Assembly (NCBI GenBank): GCA_031418715.1
Contig: JANOJL010000064.1
Span: 124,001 to 188,000 of the forward strand
Direction: 5' to 3'
DNA: 64,000 nucleotides
Source: JANMDU01 sp031418715
GTDB lineage: Bacteria > Pseudomonadota > Gammaproteobacteria > Burkholderiales > Burkholderiaceae_C
Part shown: in pieces, positions 25,739 through 35,354 of the stretch
Numbering within the stretch: position 1 is the first letter of the stretch
Layout: every line of letters begins with the position of its first letter
Notes under the pieces: generated by a model
Seen by the model: the letters and a program-made list of their open reading frames with translations, nothing else
What the model was told of the DNA's origin: nothing
Database searches by the model: none
Made by a program: the position numbers and the translations under genes

Positions 25739-28177
25739 TTAGTGTTTAACGACCTTGGATTTTTCTGTAGTCTTTTCTTTCGTGGCAACAGCCACCACAG
25801 CTACTGCAGGCATCATTTCTTCGTCCGTCAAAGGCACTGGCATGCGCTCCAAAGCAGCTTGCAACACTTGGTCAATCCATTTCACAGGAATGATCTCCAT
25901 GCCGTTTTTCACGTTCTCTGGAATGTCAGCCAAGTCTTTCACATTCTCTTCAGGAATCAACACGGTTTTGATGCCGCCACGCAAAGCCGCTAGCAGTTTT
26001 TCTTTCAAGCCACCAATGCCTGTGACTTCGCCGCGCAAGGTGATCTCGCCCGTCATCGCCACAGTAGCTTTCACAGGAATGCCGGTCAGTGCAGACACAA
26101 TTGCAGTGGTCATCGCAATGCCAGCGCTAGGGCCGTCCTTAGGCGTTGCGCCATCAGGAACGTGAATATGAACGTCTTTCTTTTCAAACAGTTCATCTTT
26201 GATGCCCAAACGCTGCGAGCGCGAGCGCACCACAGTGCGAGCTGCCTCAACCGATTCTTTCATCACATCGCCCAACGAGCCAGTACGGGTGGTGACGCCT
26301 TTGCCGGGCATTGTGGCCGCTTCAATCGTGAGCAAATCGCCGCCCACTTCAGTCCAAGCCAACCCGACCACTTGGCCGACCTGGCTGGTCTGCTCAGCGC
26401 GGCCATAGTTGTATTTCTGAACGCCGACGAACTCGCTCAAATTCTCAGCCGTAACGATCACTTGGCTCGTGTATTTTTTGAGCAAAATGCCCTTCACGAC
26501 TTTGCGGCAAATCTTAGACAGCTCGCGCTCTAAAGAACGCACACCCGCCTCACGCGTGTAGTAGCGCACGATGTCGCGCACAGCTGATTCCGTCACATCT
26601 AGCTCAGCCGCTTTCACGCCATTGTTTCCGAGTTGTTTGGGAAAAAGATAGCGTAGAGCGATGCTGGTTTTTTCATCTTCAGTGTAGCCAGACAAGCGAA
26701 TCACTTCCATGCGATCCAGCAGAGCGGGTGGAATGTTCATTGAATTCGATGTGGCAACAAACATCACATCGCTCAAATCAAAATCTACATCAACGTAATG
26801 ATCACTGAAGGTGTGGTTTTGCTCTGGATCGAGCACTTCCAGCAAAGCGCTAGAAGGATCGCCGCGCGAATCATGCCCCATCTTGTCAATTTCATCGAGC
26901 AAGAAGAGAGGATTGCGCGCGCCAACTTTGGTGAGGTTTTGCAAAATCTTGCCAGGCAATGCGCCAATATAGGTGCGACGGTGGCCGCGAATTTCCGCTT
27001 CATCACGCATACCGCCCAAAGCCATGCGCACATACTTGCGACCTGTCGCTTTGGCAATCGATTGGCCCAGCGATGTTTTGCCCACACCCGGTGGGCCCAC
27101 CAAGCAAAGAATCGGCGCTTTCACTTTGTCCACGCGCTGTTGCACTGCGAGATATTCAAGAATGCGATCTTTGACTTTTTCTAGGCCGAAGTGATCGAAG
27201 TTGAGGACTTCTTCAGCGTTGCCTAGGTCATGCTTGATCTTGGTTTTTTTGCTCCAAGGCAGGCCGATCAGCACGTCGATGTAATTGCGCACCACCGTGG
27301 CTTCGGCAGACATGGGCGACATCAGCTTGAGTTTCTTCAGTTCGGAATCAGCCTTCTTGCGCGCTTCTTGCGGCATTTTGGCGGCTTTGATCTTTTTCTC
27401 AATCTCTTCGATATCCGCGCCTTCTTCACCGTCGCCCAGTTCTTTCTGAATCGCTTTGACTTGCTCATTCAGATAAAAATCGCGCTGGTTTTTCTCCATC
27501 TGACGCTTCACGCGGCTTCGGATTTTCTTATCGACGTTGAGAATTTCTAGCTCACGATCCAACTGCTCAAACACATTTTCCAAACGCTCTTTTACGCTGG
27601 TGAGCTCTAGCACGGCTTGCTTGTTTTCTAGCTTGAGTGGCGTGTGGGCAGCAATCGTGTCGGCCAAACGACCTGCGTCGTCAATGCTAGAAATAGAGGT
27701 AAGAATTTCTGGCGGGATTTTTTTGTTGAGCTTGACGTATTGGTCAAACTGGCTGATCACCGCGCGGCGCACAGCCTCAATCTCGTTGGTGCCTTGCTCG
27801 TTCAAAGGCTGGGGCGTTTGCGGTGTGACGTTGGCATGGAAATGCGCTTCGCCTTCTGTGATTTGGTTCACCAAAGCACGTTGCTGGCCTTCAACCAGCA
27901 CTTTCACCGTGCCATCAGGCAATTTGAGCATCTGCAAAATGGTTGAGACGCAGCCCACGCCAAACATGTCTTCCACCACGGGCTCATCTTTCGCAGCAGT
28001 TTTTTGCGCGACGAGCATGATGCGGCGATCTGATTCCATCGCCGTTTCAAGCGCCTTGATGCTCTTGCTGCGACCCACGAAGAGTGGAATCACCATGTGC
28101 GGGAAGACGACCACATCGCGCAGCGGCAAAAGTGGCAGATCCATCGGCTCAGAGGGTAGGGGGGTGGCACCGGACAT
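25739..28177 (-). CDS. lon: ATP-dependent protease Lon
   Basis: An 812-residue cytoplasmic AAA+ serine protease that degrades misfolded and short-lived regulatory proteins. The N-terminal LON domain begins LPLLPLRDVVVFPHMVIPLF. Walker A is GPPGVGKTS (about 360), and Walker B is in FLLDEIDKMG. The proteolytic Ser-Lys dyad is in DGPSAGIAM and GGLKEKLLAA. Full length and intact. It closes the tig-clpP-clpX-lon series, 57 bases after clpX. I did not find a clear heat-shock promoter by eye. Confidence 0.98.
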   Translation of the reverse strand: MSGATPLPSEPMDLPLLPLRDVVVFPHMVIPLFVGRSKSIKALETAMESDRRIMLVAQKTAAKDEPVVEDMFGVGCVSTILQMLKLPDGTVKVLVEGQQRALVNQITEGEAHFHANVTPQTPQPLNEQGTNEIEAVRRAVISQFDQYVKLNKKIPPEILTSISSIDDAGRLADTIAAHTPLKLENKQAVLELTSVKERLENVFEQLDRELEILNVDKKIRSRVKRQMEKNQRDFYLNEQVKAIQKELGDGEEGADIEEIEKKIKAAKMPQEARKKADSELKKLKLMSPMSAEATVVRNYIDVLIGLPWSKKTKIKHDLGNAEEVLNFDHFGLEKVKDRILEYLAVQQRVDKVKAPILCLVGPPGVGKTSLGQSIAKATGRKYVRMALGGMRDEAEIRGHRRTYIGALPGKILQNLTKVGARNPLFLLDEIDKMGHDSRGDPSSALLEVLDPEQNHTFSDHYVDVDFDLSDVMFVATSNSMNIPPALLDRMEVIRLSGYTEDEKTSIALRYLFPKQLGNNGVKAAELDVTESAVRDIVRYYTREAGVRSLERELSKICRKVVKGILLKKYTSQVIVTAENLSEFVGVQKYNYGRAEQTSQVGQVVGLAWTEVGGDLLTIEAATMPGKGVTTRTGSLGDVMKESVEAARTVVRSRSQRLGIKDELFEKKDVHIHVPDGATPKDGPSAGIAMTTAIVSALTGIPVKATVAMTGEITLRGEVTGIGGLKEKLLAALRGGIKTVLIPEENVKDLADIPENVKNGMEIIPVKWIDQVLQAALERMPVPLTDEEMMPAVAVVAVATKEKTTEKSKVVKH

Positions 28178-28233
28178 GGCTTCTCATTTCAAAAAATTCA
28201 ACTTGTGGCCACCTGCCAGAAATGTGGCAGTGG

Positions 28234-29499
28234 TCAGGCTTTTTTCGCTTCTTCCCGATAGACGAGCAATGGCGGCTTGCCTTCATCGATGGTGGATTCA
28301 TCCACCACCACTTTGGCGACATTGGTCGTATCGGGCAATTCAAACATGGTGTCGATCAGCGCCGCTTCAAGGATCGAGCGCAGGCCACGTGCACCTGTTT
28401 TGCGCAATTGAGCCTTGCGAGCGATGGCTCTCAGAGCATTCGGGCGCACTTCAAGTTCCGCGCCTTCCATGGCGAGCAGCTTGGCGTATTGTTTGACGAC
28501 AGCGTTTTTCGGCTCGGTCAAAATCTGCATCAACGCATCTTCGCTCAGCTCATCGAGCGTGGCGATCACAGGCAAGCGACCAATCAACTCGGGAATCAAA
28601 CCGAATTTGATCAAGTCTTCAGGCTCAATGTCTTTGAAAGTATCGGTCAGGTTGCGTTGCTTCTTGCTTTTGACACTCGCACTAAAGCCGATGCCGCCCG
28701 CTTCTTGCCGTGCTTCAACGACCTTTTCTAGGCTTTGGAAAGCGCCGCCGCAGATAAAGAGGATATTCGTGGTGTCGACTTGCAAGAAATCTTGGTTCGG
28801 ATGCTTGCGCCCGCCTTGGGGCGGCACACCGGCCATCGTGCCTTCAATCAGCTTGAGCAGAGCTTGCTGCACGCCTTCACCGCTCACATCACGGGTGATG
28901 GATGGGTTGTCTGACTTGCGGGAGATTTTGTCGATCTCGTCAATATAAACAATGCCTTTTTGGGCTTTTTCGACATCGTAATTGCAAGCCTGAAGCAGCT
29001 TGGAGATGATGTTTTCCACATCTTCGCCGACATAGCCTGCTTCAGTCAGTGTGGTGGCGTCGGCCATCACGAAAGGCACATTGAGCATCCGGGCCAGCGT
29101 TTGCGCCAGGAAGGTTTTTCCCGAGCCAGTGGGGCCAATCAGCAAGATATTGGTCTTGGTCAGCTCGACATCGTCTTTGCGAGCTTTTTCTTTGTGGCGC
29201 AGGCGTTTGTAATGGTTGTAAACAGCGACAGACAGCGCGCGTTTTGCGGTTTGCTGGCCGATGACATAGCCATCTAAATGCTGCTTAATCTCCAGCGGCG
29301 TGGGCAGATCGTTTTTGGTTTCTTTATCAAGCTCGGGCGTGACTTCATCGCGGATGATGTCGTTGCACAAATCAATACACTCATCGCAGATGAAGACCGA
29401 TGGCCCTGCGATGAGTTTCTTGACTTCGTGCTGGCTTTTGCCGCAGAAGGAGCAATAGAGCGTTTTCTCGCTGGAGGAGGTGCCTTTACGGTCTGCCAT
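28234..29499 (-). CDS. clpX: ClpX, ATPase subunit of ClpXP protease
   Basis: A 421-residue AAA+ unfoldase that feeds substrates to ClpP. The N-terminal zinc-binding domain has CSFCGKSQHE and CDECIDLC. Walker A is GPTGSGKTF and Walker B IVYIDEIDKI. The pore loop GYVGEDVE and the ClpP-binding loop LIGRLPV are visible. It follows clpP by 88 bases in the standard order. Confidence 0.98.
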   Translation of the reverse strand: MADRKGTSSSEKTLYCSFCGKSQHEVKKLIAGPSVFICDECIDLCNDIIRDEVTPELDKETKNDLPTPLEIKQHLDGYVIGQQTAKRALSVAVYNHYKRLRHKEKARKDDVELTKTNILLIGPTGSGKTFLAQTLARMLNVPFVMADATTLTEAGYVGEDVENIISKLLQACNYDVEKAQKGIVYIDEIDKISRKSDNPSITRDVSGEGVQQALLKLIEGTMAGVPPQGGRKHPNQDFLQVDTTNILFICGGAFQSLEKVVEARQEAGGIGFSASVKSKKQRNLTDTFKDIEPEDLIKFGLIPELIGRLPVIATLDELSEDALMQILTEPKNAVVKQYAKLLAMEGAELEVRPNALRAIARKAQLRKTGARGLRSILEAALIDTMFELPDTTNVAKVVVDESTIDEGKPPLLVYREEAKKA

Positions 29500-29587
29500 G
29501 GGATGTGTCCAAAAGTCCGGTTAGCATAATGATACTGCTTGCAAATGCTGTTTCAGCTACTGTTACTTGTGTGCTTTACTGCTGTGC

Positions 29588-30226
<639 letters not shown>

Positions 30227-30308
30227 AGGGAAGCTCCTTGCTATGCTTACTGTAGCGCAAAATGGCGCTGGTTCGTGGGCGAACTCGGAAATTGATCCGT
30301 GAAAATGC

Positions 30309-30344
30309 AAATGGGGCTCGCACCAGAAGATGCAAGCCCCATTT
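30309..30344 (-). terminator. stem-loop between tig and clpP
   Basis: AAATGGGGCT pairs with AGCCCCATTT, with inner GCA/TGC pairs around a short loop. The T-run after it on the minus strand is weak (ATTTGCATTTTC), so it may be a partial terminator or a processing site that sets the tig to clpP ratio. Confidence 0.6.
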
Positions 30345-30363
30345 TGAAGGTTTTATCCAGCGA

Positions 30364-31677
30364 TTACTGCTGACCCATCAGCTCATCAAAAGCCACCGAT
30401 TTTTCAGTCACTTTGGCTTTTGAAAGCACGAAGTCCGTCACATTGTTTTCAATGATCACGGCTTCGACTTCTGCCAAACGCTGACGATCGCTCTGATACC
30501 AACGGATCACATCGGCTGGTTTCTCATACGAAGCAGCCATTTCTTCGATATGTGCCTTGATCTGCTCAGGCTTCGCGCCGAGTTCATTGATTTTCACGAG
30601 TTCGGCCACCACCAGACCCAAACGCACGCGACGCTCTGCTTGTGGGCGGAAGATATCTTCAGGGATCGGGGCTTTGTCAGCATCTTTGATGCCGCGTGAC
30701 TTCAAATCAGCGCGAGCCGTCTCGCCCATGCGATCCAACTCAGATTGCACGATGCTTTGCGGCAAATCCAGCTCAGCCTTGGCAATCAGCGCATCCATCA
30801 CAGCGCCTTTGTTTTTGGCAATCAAGCGGAATTTAACTTCACGCTCCAGATTTTTCTTGATGTCAGCGCGCAGGCCTTCGATCGAGCTGTCTGTGATGCC
30901 GAGAGATTTGGCAAAAGCTTCGTTGACTTCAGGCAGATGCTGCGCTTCCAGTTTCTTCACCGTGACCATGAAGTCAGCGGTTTTGCCAGCGACATCAGCG
31001 CCGTGGTAATCAGCAGGGAAGGCGAGAGGGAAAGTCTTGCTCTCCCCAAGCTTCATGCCGCGTACAGCTTCGTCGAACTCCTTGAGCATTTGGCCTTCGC
31101 CGACCAAGAAAGCGAAATCGTCGGCTTTGCCGCCTTCAAACGCCTCGCCATCAATCTTACCCAAGAAATCAACCGTGACGCGATCGCCTTCGGCGGTGCC
31201 GTCGGTCGCGGAGCGCTGAGCGAAGGTGCGACGCTGTTTGCGCAGGATTTCAATCGTACGGTCAATGGCTGCGTCAGACACTTCAGAGGTGGTTTTTTCC
31301 ACTTCAGCTGTTGAGAGGTCGCCAATTTTGACTTCTGGGTAGACTTCAAACACAGCATCAAAGCTCATTTGGCCGTCTGTTGCAGGGGTTTCAGATTCGG
31401 AGATCTTTGGCATACCGGCCACGCGAAGCTTGGCTTCGTTGGCAGCCGTGGAGAAAGCTTCACCGACTTTGTCGTTGATGACTTCGTAATGCACGCTGTA
31501 GCCATAACGCTGAGCAACGATCGACATGGGCACTTTGCCGGGCCGGAAGCCATCAATCTTGACTTGGCGCGAGAGTTTGCGCAGGCGCGAATCAACTTCG
31601 GTCTGAATGGTGGCCACGGGCAGCTGCAAGGTGATCTTGCGCTCTAATTTTTCAAGTGTTTCAACGGCGACGGCCAT
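30364..31677 (-). CDS. tig: trigger factor (ribosome-bound chaperone and prolyl isomerase)
   Basis: A 437-residue chaperone that binds nascent chains at the ribosomal exit tunnel. The ribosome-docking motif is in DGFRPGKVP near residue 45. The FKBP-type isomerase domain includes VTVDFLGKIDGEAFEGG, and the C-terminal half is the helical cradle. The start at 31677 begins MAVAVETLEKLERKI, the typical N-terminus; upstream codons overlap tRNA-Leu. It leads the tig-clpP-clpX-lon series. Confidence 0.97.
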   Translation of the reverse strand: MAVAVETLEKLERKITLQLPVATIQTEVDSRLRKLSRQVKIDGFRPGKVPMSIVAQRYGYSVHYEVINDKVGEAFSTAANEAKLRVAGMPKISESETPATDGQMSFDAVFEVYPEVKIGDLSTAEVEKTTSEVSDAAIDRTIEILRKQRRTFAQRSATDGTAEGDRVTVDFLGKIDGEAFEGGKADDFAFLVGEGQMLKEFDEAVRGMKLGESKTFPLAFPADYHGADVAGKTADFMVTVKKLEAQHLPEVNEAFAKSLGITDSSIEGLRADIKKNLEREVKFRLIAKNKGAVMDALIAKAELDLPQSIVQSELDRMGETARADLKSRGIKDADKAPIPEDIFRPQAERRVRLGLVVAELVKINELGAKPEQIKAHIEEMAASYEKPADVIRWYQSDRQRLAEVEAVIIENNVTDFVLSKAKVTEKSVAFDELMGQQ

Positions 31678-31708
31678 GGTAGGACTCTTTTTCAAAAACA
31701 AAAAATTC

Positions 31709-31795
31709 TGGTGCGCGGGGGGGGACTCGAACCCCCACAGTGTTGCCACCGTCAGGACCTAAACCTGGTGCGTCTACCAATTTCGCCACCCGCGC
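31709..31795 (-). tRNA. tRNA-Leu (anticodon TAG)
   Basis: Minus strand acceptor GCGCGGG pairs with CCCGCGC, CCA encoded. The loop TTTAGGT between CAGG and CCTG gives TAG. Class II variable arm, 87 bases. It lies 31 bases upstream of tig. Confidence 0.97.
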
Positions 31796-31917
31796 GGGTA
31801 TCTCTAAACTCAAACGCCTCGGGCTTCGAAAAAGCCGCTGCGCGTGAAATCGGTAACTCAGCATTTTAACCCGTATCGCTGCCCGCTCTTGTCCTAGATG
31901 TCACAAAAAACGGCACA

Positions 31918-32610
31918 ATGACATGCATGAACACATTCGCCACCAGAATATTCAAGCAATCGGTCGCATCATCTGTAAGCACTCTTATTTTGATAGCGCT
32001 CAGCGCAGGTTCTATAACGGCGTATGCCCAAAATGTGGCATTAACTGGCGTGATGGGTAGCAAAGCTTTGGTGGTGATTGATGGTGCACCGCCCAAGATG
32101 ATGGCCGCTGGCGAGACGTATGCGGGCGTGAAGCTGCTCAGCGCCTCGGGCGATCAGGCGGTGATGGAAATTGCTGGCAAGCGCGCGAATCTGCGCGTGG
32201 GGGATGCGCCGGTGAGCCAAGGCGGTGGCGCAGGGGGCGCGAGCGGCAACAAAATTGTGTTGCCAGTGGGTTCGGGTGGGCATTTCATGGCCAATGGCAG
32301 CATCAATGGCCGCACGATTCAATTCATGGTCGATACAGGTGCAACATCGGTGGCCATTGGCATCAATGACGCGCAGCGCATGGGTATTGATTATCAAAAA
32401 GGCCAGCCTGTACGCATGGCAACGGCCAATGGGGTGGCGCAAGGCTGGCGTGTCAAGCTCAACTCAGTGCGCGTGGGCGATGTGGAGATTTTTGATGTCG
32501 ATGCCGTGGTCGGCCCGAACATGCCCTTCGCGCTGCTGGGCAACTCTTTTCTGGGTCGCTTCACGATGAATCGCAACACCGACACGATGGTTTTAGAGCG
32601 GCGCTTTTGA
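31918..32610 (+). CDS. retropepsin-like clan AA aspartic protease (TIGR02281 type)
   Basis: A 230-residue exported protein with the single active-site motif FMVDTGATSVAI (about residue 140) and the retropepsin-like C-terminal LLGNSFLGRF, so it would act as a homodimer in the periplasm. The hydrophobic part of the signal peptide (LILIALSAGSITAYA) is encoded by a reverse-oriented CGTTATAG element (31983-32025). Start ATG 31918 or 31927; neither has a strong ribosome-binding site. Confidence 0.85.
   Translation: MTCMNTFATRIFKQSVASSVSTLILIALSAGSITAYAQNVALTGVMGSKALVVIDGAPPKMMAAGETYAGVKLLSASGDQAVMEIAGKRANLRVGDAPVSQGGGAGGASGNKIVLPVGSGGHFMANGSINGRTIQFMVDTGATSVAIGINDAQRMGIDYQKGQPVRMATANGVAQGWRVKLNSVRVGDVEIFDVDAVVGPNMPFALLGNSFLGRFTMNRNTDTMVLERRF
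31983..32025 (-). repeat. CGTTATAG element, copy 12 (signal peptide of the aspartic protease)
   Basis: Plus-strand TTTGATAGCGCTCAGCGCAG then GTTCTATAACGGC. Read in the open reverse frame as LIALSAGSIT, forming the signal-peptide core. Confidence 0.85.
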
Positions 32611-32611
32611 T

Positions 32612-32664
32612 GAAATTATGCTATTTATTTGATAGCAATCTACGCACAATCTATAACAGCTAAC
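32612..32664 (-). repeat. CGTTATAG element, copy 13 (between aspartic protease and plsY)
   Basis: GCTATTTATTTGATAGCAAT then CTACGCACAATCTATAACAG. Perfect GCTAT/ATAGC arms. It fills the gap between the two converging stops. Confidence 0.88.
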
Positions 32665-32676
32665 AGCCTATTTTTC

Positions 32677-33303
32677 TTATTTTTTAGCACCTAGCTTGGG
32701 TTCAGTACCTTGCAGCAAGCGGTTGATATTGTCTTTATGGCGTACCGCCAAAATCAGCGCCATGATGAAGATCGAAAACAGCACCGCTTTGGACGAATAC
32801 CAAGGCCCGCGATCTCCTAGCAGATAGAAAAACGGCGCAAACGCGGCAGCCGCAATCGAGGCAAGCGACACCCAGCGGAAGAAAAACAAGAGGATGCCGA
32901 ATGAGGCCAGTGCAGCCAAGCCAAGCAGCCAGTCGATCCCGAAGATCACGCCCGCAGCGGTGGCAACACCTTTGCCGCCTTTGAATTTAAAGAACACGGG
33001 GAACACATGCCCCAAGAAAGCAGCGAGTGCCACCATCGCCAGCGTGCCGTCGCCCAAGCCGAATTGTTTGCCGAAGAGATGCACAAGTAGTACAGGAAGA
33101 TAGCCTTTGAGCGCATCGAGCACGAGTGTGATGATGGCGGCGGGCTTGGAGCCCGAGCGCAAGACGTTGGTGGCGCCCGGATTTTTGCTGCCGAAAGTGC
33201 GCGGGTCTTGCAGGCCAAACAGTTTGCTCACGATCACAGCGAAGCTGAGTGAGCCAATGAGGTAGGCCAAAAGGGTGGCAAGAAAGGGGTAAATCAAGTC
33301 CAA
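32677..33303 (-). CDS. plsY: acyl-phosphate:glycerol-3-phosphate acyltransferase PlsY
   Basis: A 208-residue membrane enzyme that transfers the acyl group from acyl-phosphate to glycerol-3-phosphate at the start of phospholipid synthesis. Five to six hydrophobic segments are present, with the family loops GSKNPGATNVLRSG and KFKGGKGVATAAGV that form the active site. The start is TTG (complement 33301-33303) with GGAG nine bases upstream. Full length. Confidence 0.95.
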   Translation of the reverse strand: MDLIYPFLATLLAYLIGSLSFAVIVSKLFGLQDPRTFGSKNPGATNVLRSGSKPAAIITLVLDALKGYLPVLLVHLFGKQFGLGDGTLAMVALAAFLGHVFPVFFKFKGGKGVATAAGVIFGIDWLLGLAALASFGILLFFFRWVSLASIAAAAFAPFFYLLGDRGPWYSSKAVLFSIFIMALILAVRHKDNINRLLQGTEPKLGAKK

Positions 33304-33332
33304 GATAGGGATCTCCAGAAGGTCTTTATTCT

Positions 33333-33393
33333 AAGCGTTTTAGGGCTCTAGCCGTTGTATTGTCTGCGCAGGGCGCTCATCTTTTGATAGTGA
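33333..33393 (+). repeat. CGTTATAG element, copy 14 (3' end of pth)
   Basis: GTTTTAGGGCTCTAGCCGTT, then GTATTGTCTGCGCAGGGCGC and TCATCTTTTGATAGT. It encodes the last residues of Pth (about SKDERPAQTIQRLEP), and the TTA in its 5' arm provides the TAA stop. Confidence 0.85.
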
Positions 33394-34098
33394 GTCAGAG
33401 ACAGATCGGGTGGGAGTGGATGGACTTCTTGGCGAGCTTGAAGGTGCTTTGAGAGTCGCAGGCAAAGGCGTGCCGGCATTTGCGCCATCAGGCGAGGGCG
33501 CGAGCACTTGGCGCGGTGGCTTGGGGCGCGGTGGTTTCGCGGTATGCACGATCTGCGTGGCTTTGTCGATCTCGCCAGCGAGGAAATGTGGCACGGCTTT
33601 GAGGCAGCGAGCAATTGTCTCGTCAATCAAACTGCGCTGCTCTTGCATCGGTTTTTGCAACACCCAAGAAAGTACTTCCGATTTCACACCCGGATGCCCA
33701 ATACCAATACGCAGCCGCCAATAGTCCGCGCCCATCAGCTCTGAAATATTGCGCAGGCCATTGTGCGTTGAGCTGCCACCGTGTTTGACTTTCGCCTCTC
33801 CGGGAACGACGTCCAGCTCGTCATAAGCCACCAGAATTTCCTCTGGCTTGATTTTGTAAAACCGCGCTAACGCGCCGACGGATTTGCCCGACAAGTTCAT
33901 AAACGTCTGCGGCTGCAAGAGCCACACCGTTTGTCCATCCTGCGAGGTGCGCGCCACGCGCCCGTGATAGGCCTTGTCCATCACGAGGCTGCATTTCCAC
34001 TGCCGTGCGAGCTCGTCCAGAAACCAAAACCCCGCGTTATGCCGCGTAGCCTCGTATTCCGCACCCGGATTGCCTAGCCCTACAAACAGTTTGATCAT
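33340..34098 (-). CDS. pth: peptidyl-tRNA hydrolase with a Pro-rich C-terminal extension
   Basis: Recycles peptidyl-tRNA released from ribosomes. The core is intact: LFVGLGNPGAEYEATRHNAGFW with catalytic His20, FMNLSGKSVGA and the DELDVVPGEAKVKHGGS loop with its Asp. At 252 residues it is about 55 longer than usual. After the core end near residue 195, a Pro/Ser/Lys-rich tail (KPPRPKPPRQ and onward) follows, and its last part and stop codon lie in a CGTTATAG element. The tail looks disordered and probably does not affect catalysis. Confidence 0.95.
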   Translation of the reverse strand: MIKLFVGLGNPGAEYEATRHNAGFWFLDELARQWKCSLVMDKAYHGRVARTSQDGQTVWLLQPQTFMNLSGKSVGALARFYKIKPEEILVAYDELDVVPGEAKVKHGGSSTHNGLRNISELMGADYWRLRIGIGHPGVKSEVLSWVLQKPMQEQRSLIDETIARCLKAVPHFLAGEIDKATQIVHTAKPPRPKPPRQVLAPSPDGANAGTPLPATLKAPSSSPRSPSTPTRSVSDSLSKDERPAQTIQRLEP

Positions 34099-34373
34099 GG
34101 GAGGGATTATCTCTGCTTCTTTTGCGTTGTTGGCTTGCTGTGCGTTTCGTACCGCCTTTGCACCGGTGTCGTACCATCAGCCGACTACGCGATGCTACGA
34201 CGCAAGTGCAAATGATGGCGTGAAAGGCTGAACATGCCAAGAGACTGGTTGAATACACAGTCTCAATAAGCCAAAAAGGCAAAAACAGGTTTACACTAAA
34301 CCGTGATTTATTACCGAAGATGAAGCTTGGCAGGGTTCTCTGAAAAGAGGCGAGCCGAGCGAAGGAGCATAAG

Positions 34374-35354
34374 TTGGGTAAACGCGTATTTTTAGATTTT
34401 GAGCAGCCGATTGCGGAGCTGGAAGGCAAGATTGATGAGTTGCGCTATGTGAGCAGCGAGAGCGCTGTGGATATCAGCGAAGAGATTGATCAGCTTTCTA
34501 AGAAGAGCACGCAGCTCACCAAAGATATTTACAGCCAGCTCTCGCCTTGGCAGATCACCAAGATCGCGCGGCATACTGAGCGGCCTTACACGATGGATTA
34601 CGTGAATGAAATCTTCACGGACTTCATTGAAATGCATGGTGATCGGCATTTTTCGGATGATCAATCCATCATGGGCGGGCTGGCTCGCTTCAATGGTCAT
34701 GCTTGTATGGTGCTGGGGCATCAAAAGGGGCGCGATGTCAAGGAGCGCTCCCTGCGTAACTTTGGCATGTGTCGGCCTGAAGGGTATCGCAAGGCGCTGC
34801 GGCTGATGAAGACGGCGGAGAAATTTAAGCTGCCGGTCTTTACTTTTGTAGATACGCCTGGTGCGTTTCCTGGGATTGACGCGGAAGAGCGCAGCCAGAG
34901 CGAGGCGATCGGGCGCAATATTTTTGAAATGGCGCAATTGGAAGTGCCGATCATCTCCACCATCATCGGCGAAGGCGGCTCTGGCGGAGCGTTGGCGATT
35001 GCGGTAGCTGATCAGGTGTTGATGCTGCAATATTCGGTGTATTCGGTGATCTCGCCTGAGGGCTGTGCTGGTATTCTGTGGAAGACTTCGGATCGTGCGC
35101 AAGACGCAGCCGAAGCCATGGGCATCACCGCGCATCGCTTGAAGGCGCTGGGCTTGATCGACAAAATCGTAAGCGAACCCGTAGGTGGCGCTCACCGTGA
35201 TCACAAGCATGCAGCCGCTTTCTTGAAACGCGCTTTAACCGATGCGTATCGCCAAGTGGCAGATCTGAAAGTCAAAGAGCTGCTAGATAAGCGCTACGAG
35301 AAGTTGCAAGGCTTTGGGAAATTCACAGATACGAAGGCAGACGCGAAAGCGTGA
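34374..35354 (+). CDS. accA: acetyl-CoA carboxylase carboxyltransferase subunit alpha
   Basis: The alpha subunit of the carboxyltransferase that makes malonyl-CoA for fatty acid synthesis, acting with AccD. The 326-residue product has the family opening FLDFEQPIAELEGKIDELR, then PYTMDYVNEIF, FTFVDTPGAFPGIDAEERSQSEAI and GEGGSGGALAIAVAD. The start is TTG 34374, supported by GAAGGAG seven bases before it and by alignment with the usual N-terminus; no ATG fits. The stop overlaps the GTG start of tilS. The 275 bases upstream contain no gene I can support. Confidence 0.96.
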   Translation: MGKRVFLDFEQPIAELEGKIDELRYVSSESAVDISEEIDQLSKKSTQLTKDIYSQLSPWQITKIARHTERPYTMDYVNEIFTDFIEMHGDRHFSDDQSIMGGLARFNGHACMVLGHQKGRDVKERSLRNFGMCRPEGYRKALRLMKTAEKFKLPVFTFVDTPGAFPGIDAEERSQSEAIGRNIFEMAQLEVPIISTIIGEGGSGGALAIAVADQVLMLQYSVYSVISPEGCAGILWKTSDRAQDAAEAMGITAHRLKALGLIDKIVSEPVGGAHRDHKHAAAFLKRALTDAYRQVADLKVKELLDKRYEKLQGFGKFTDTKADAKA

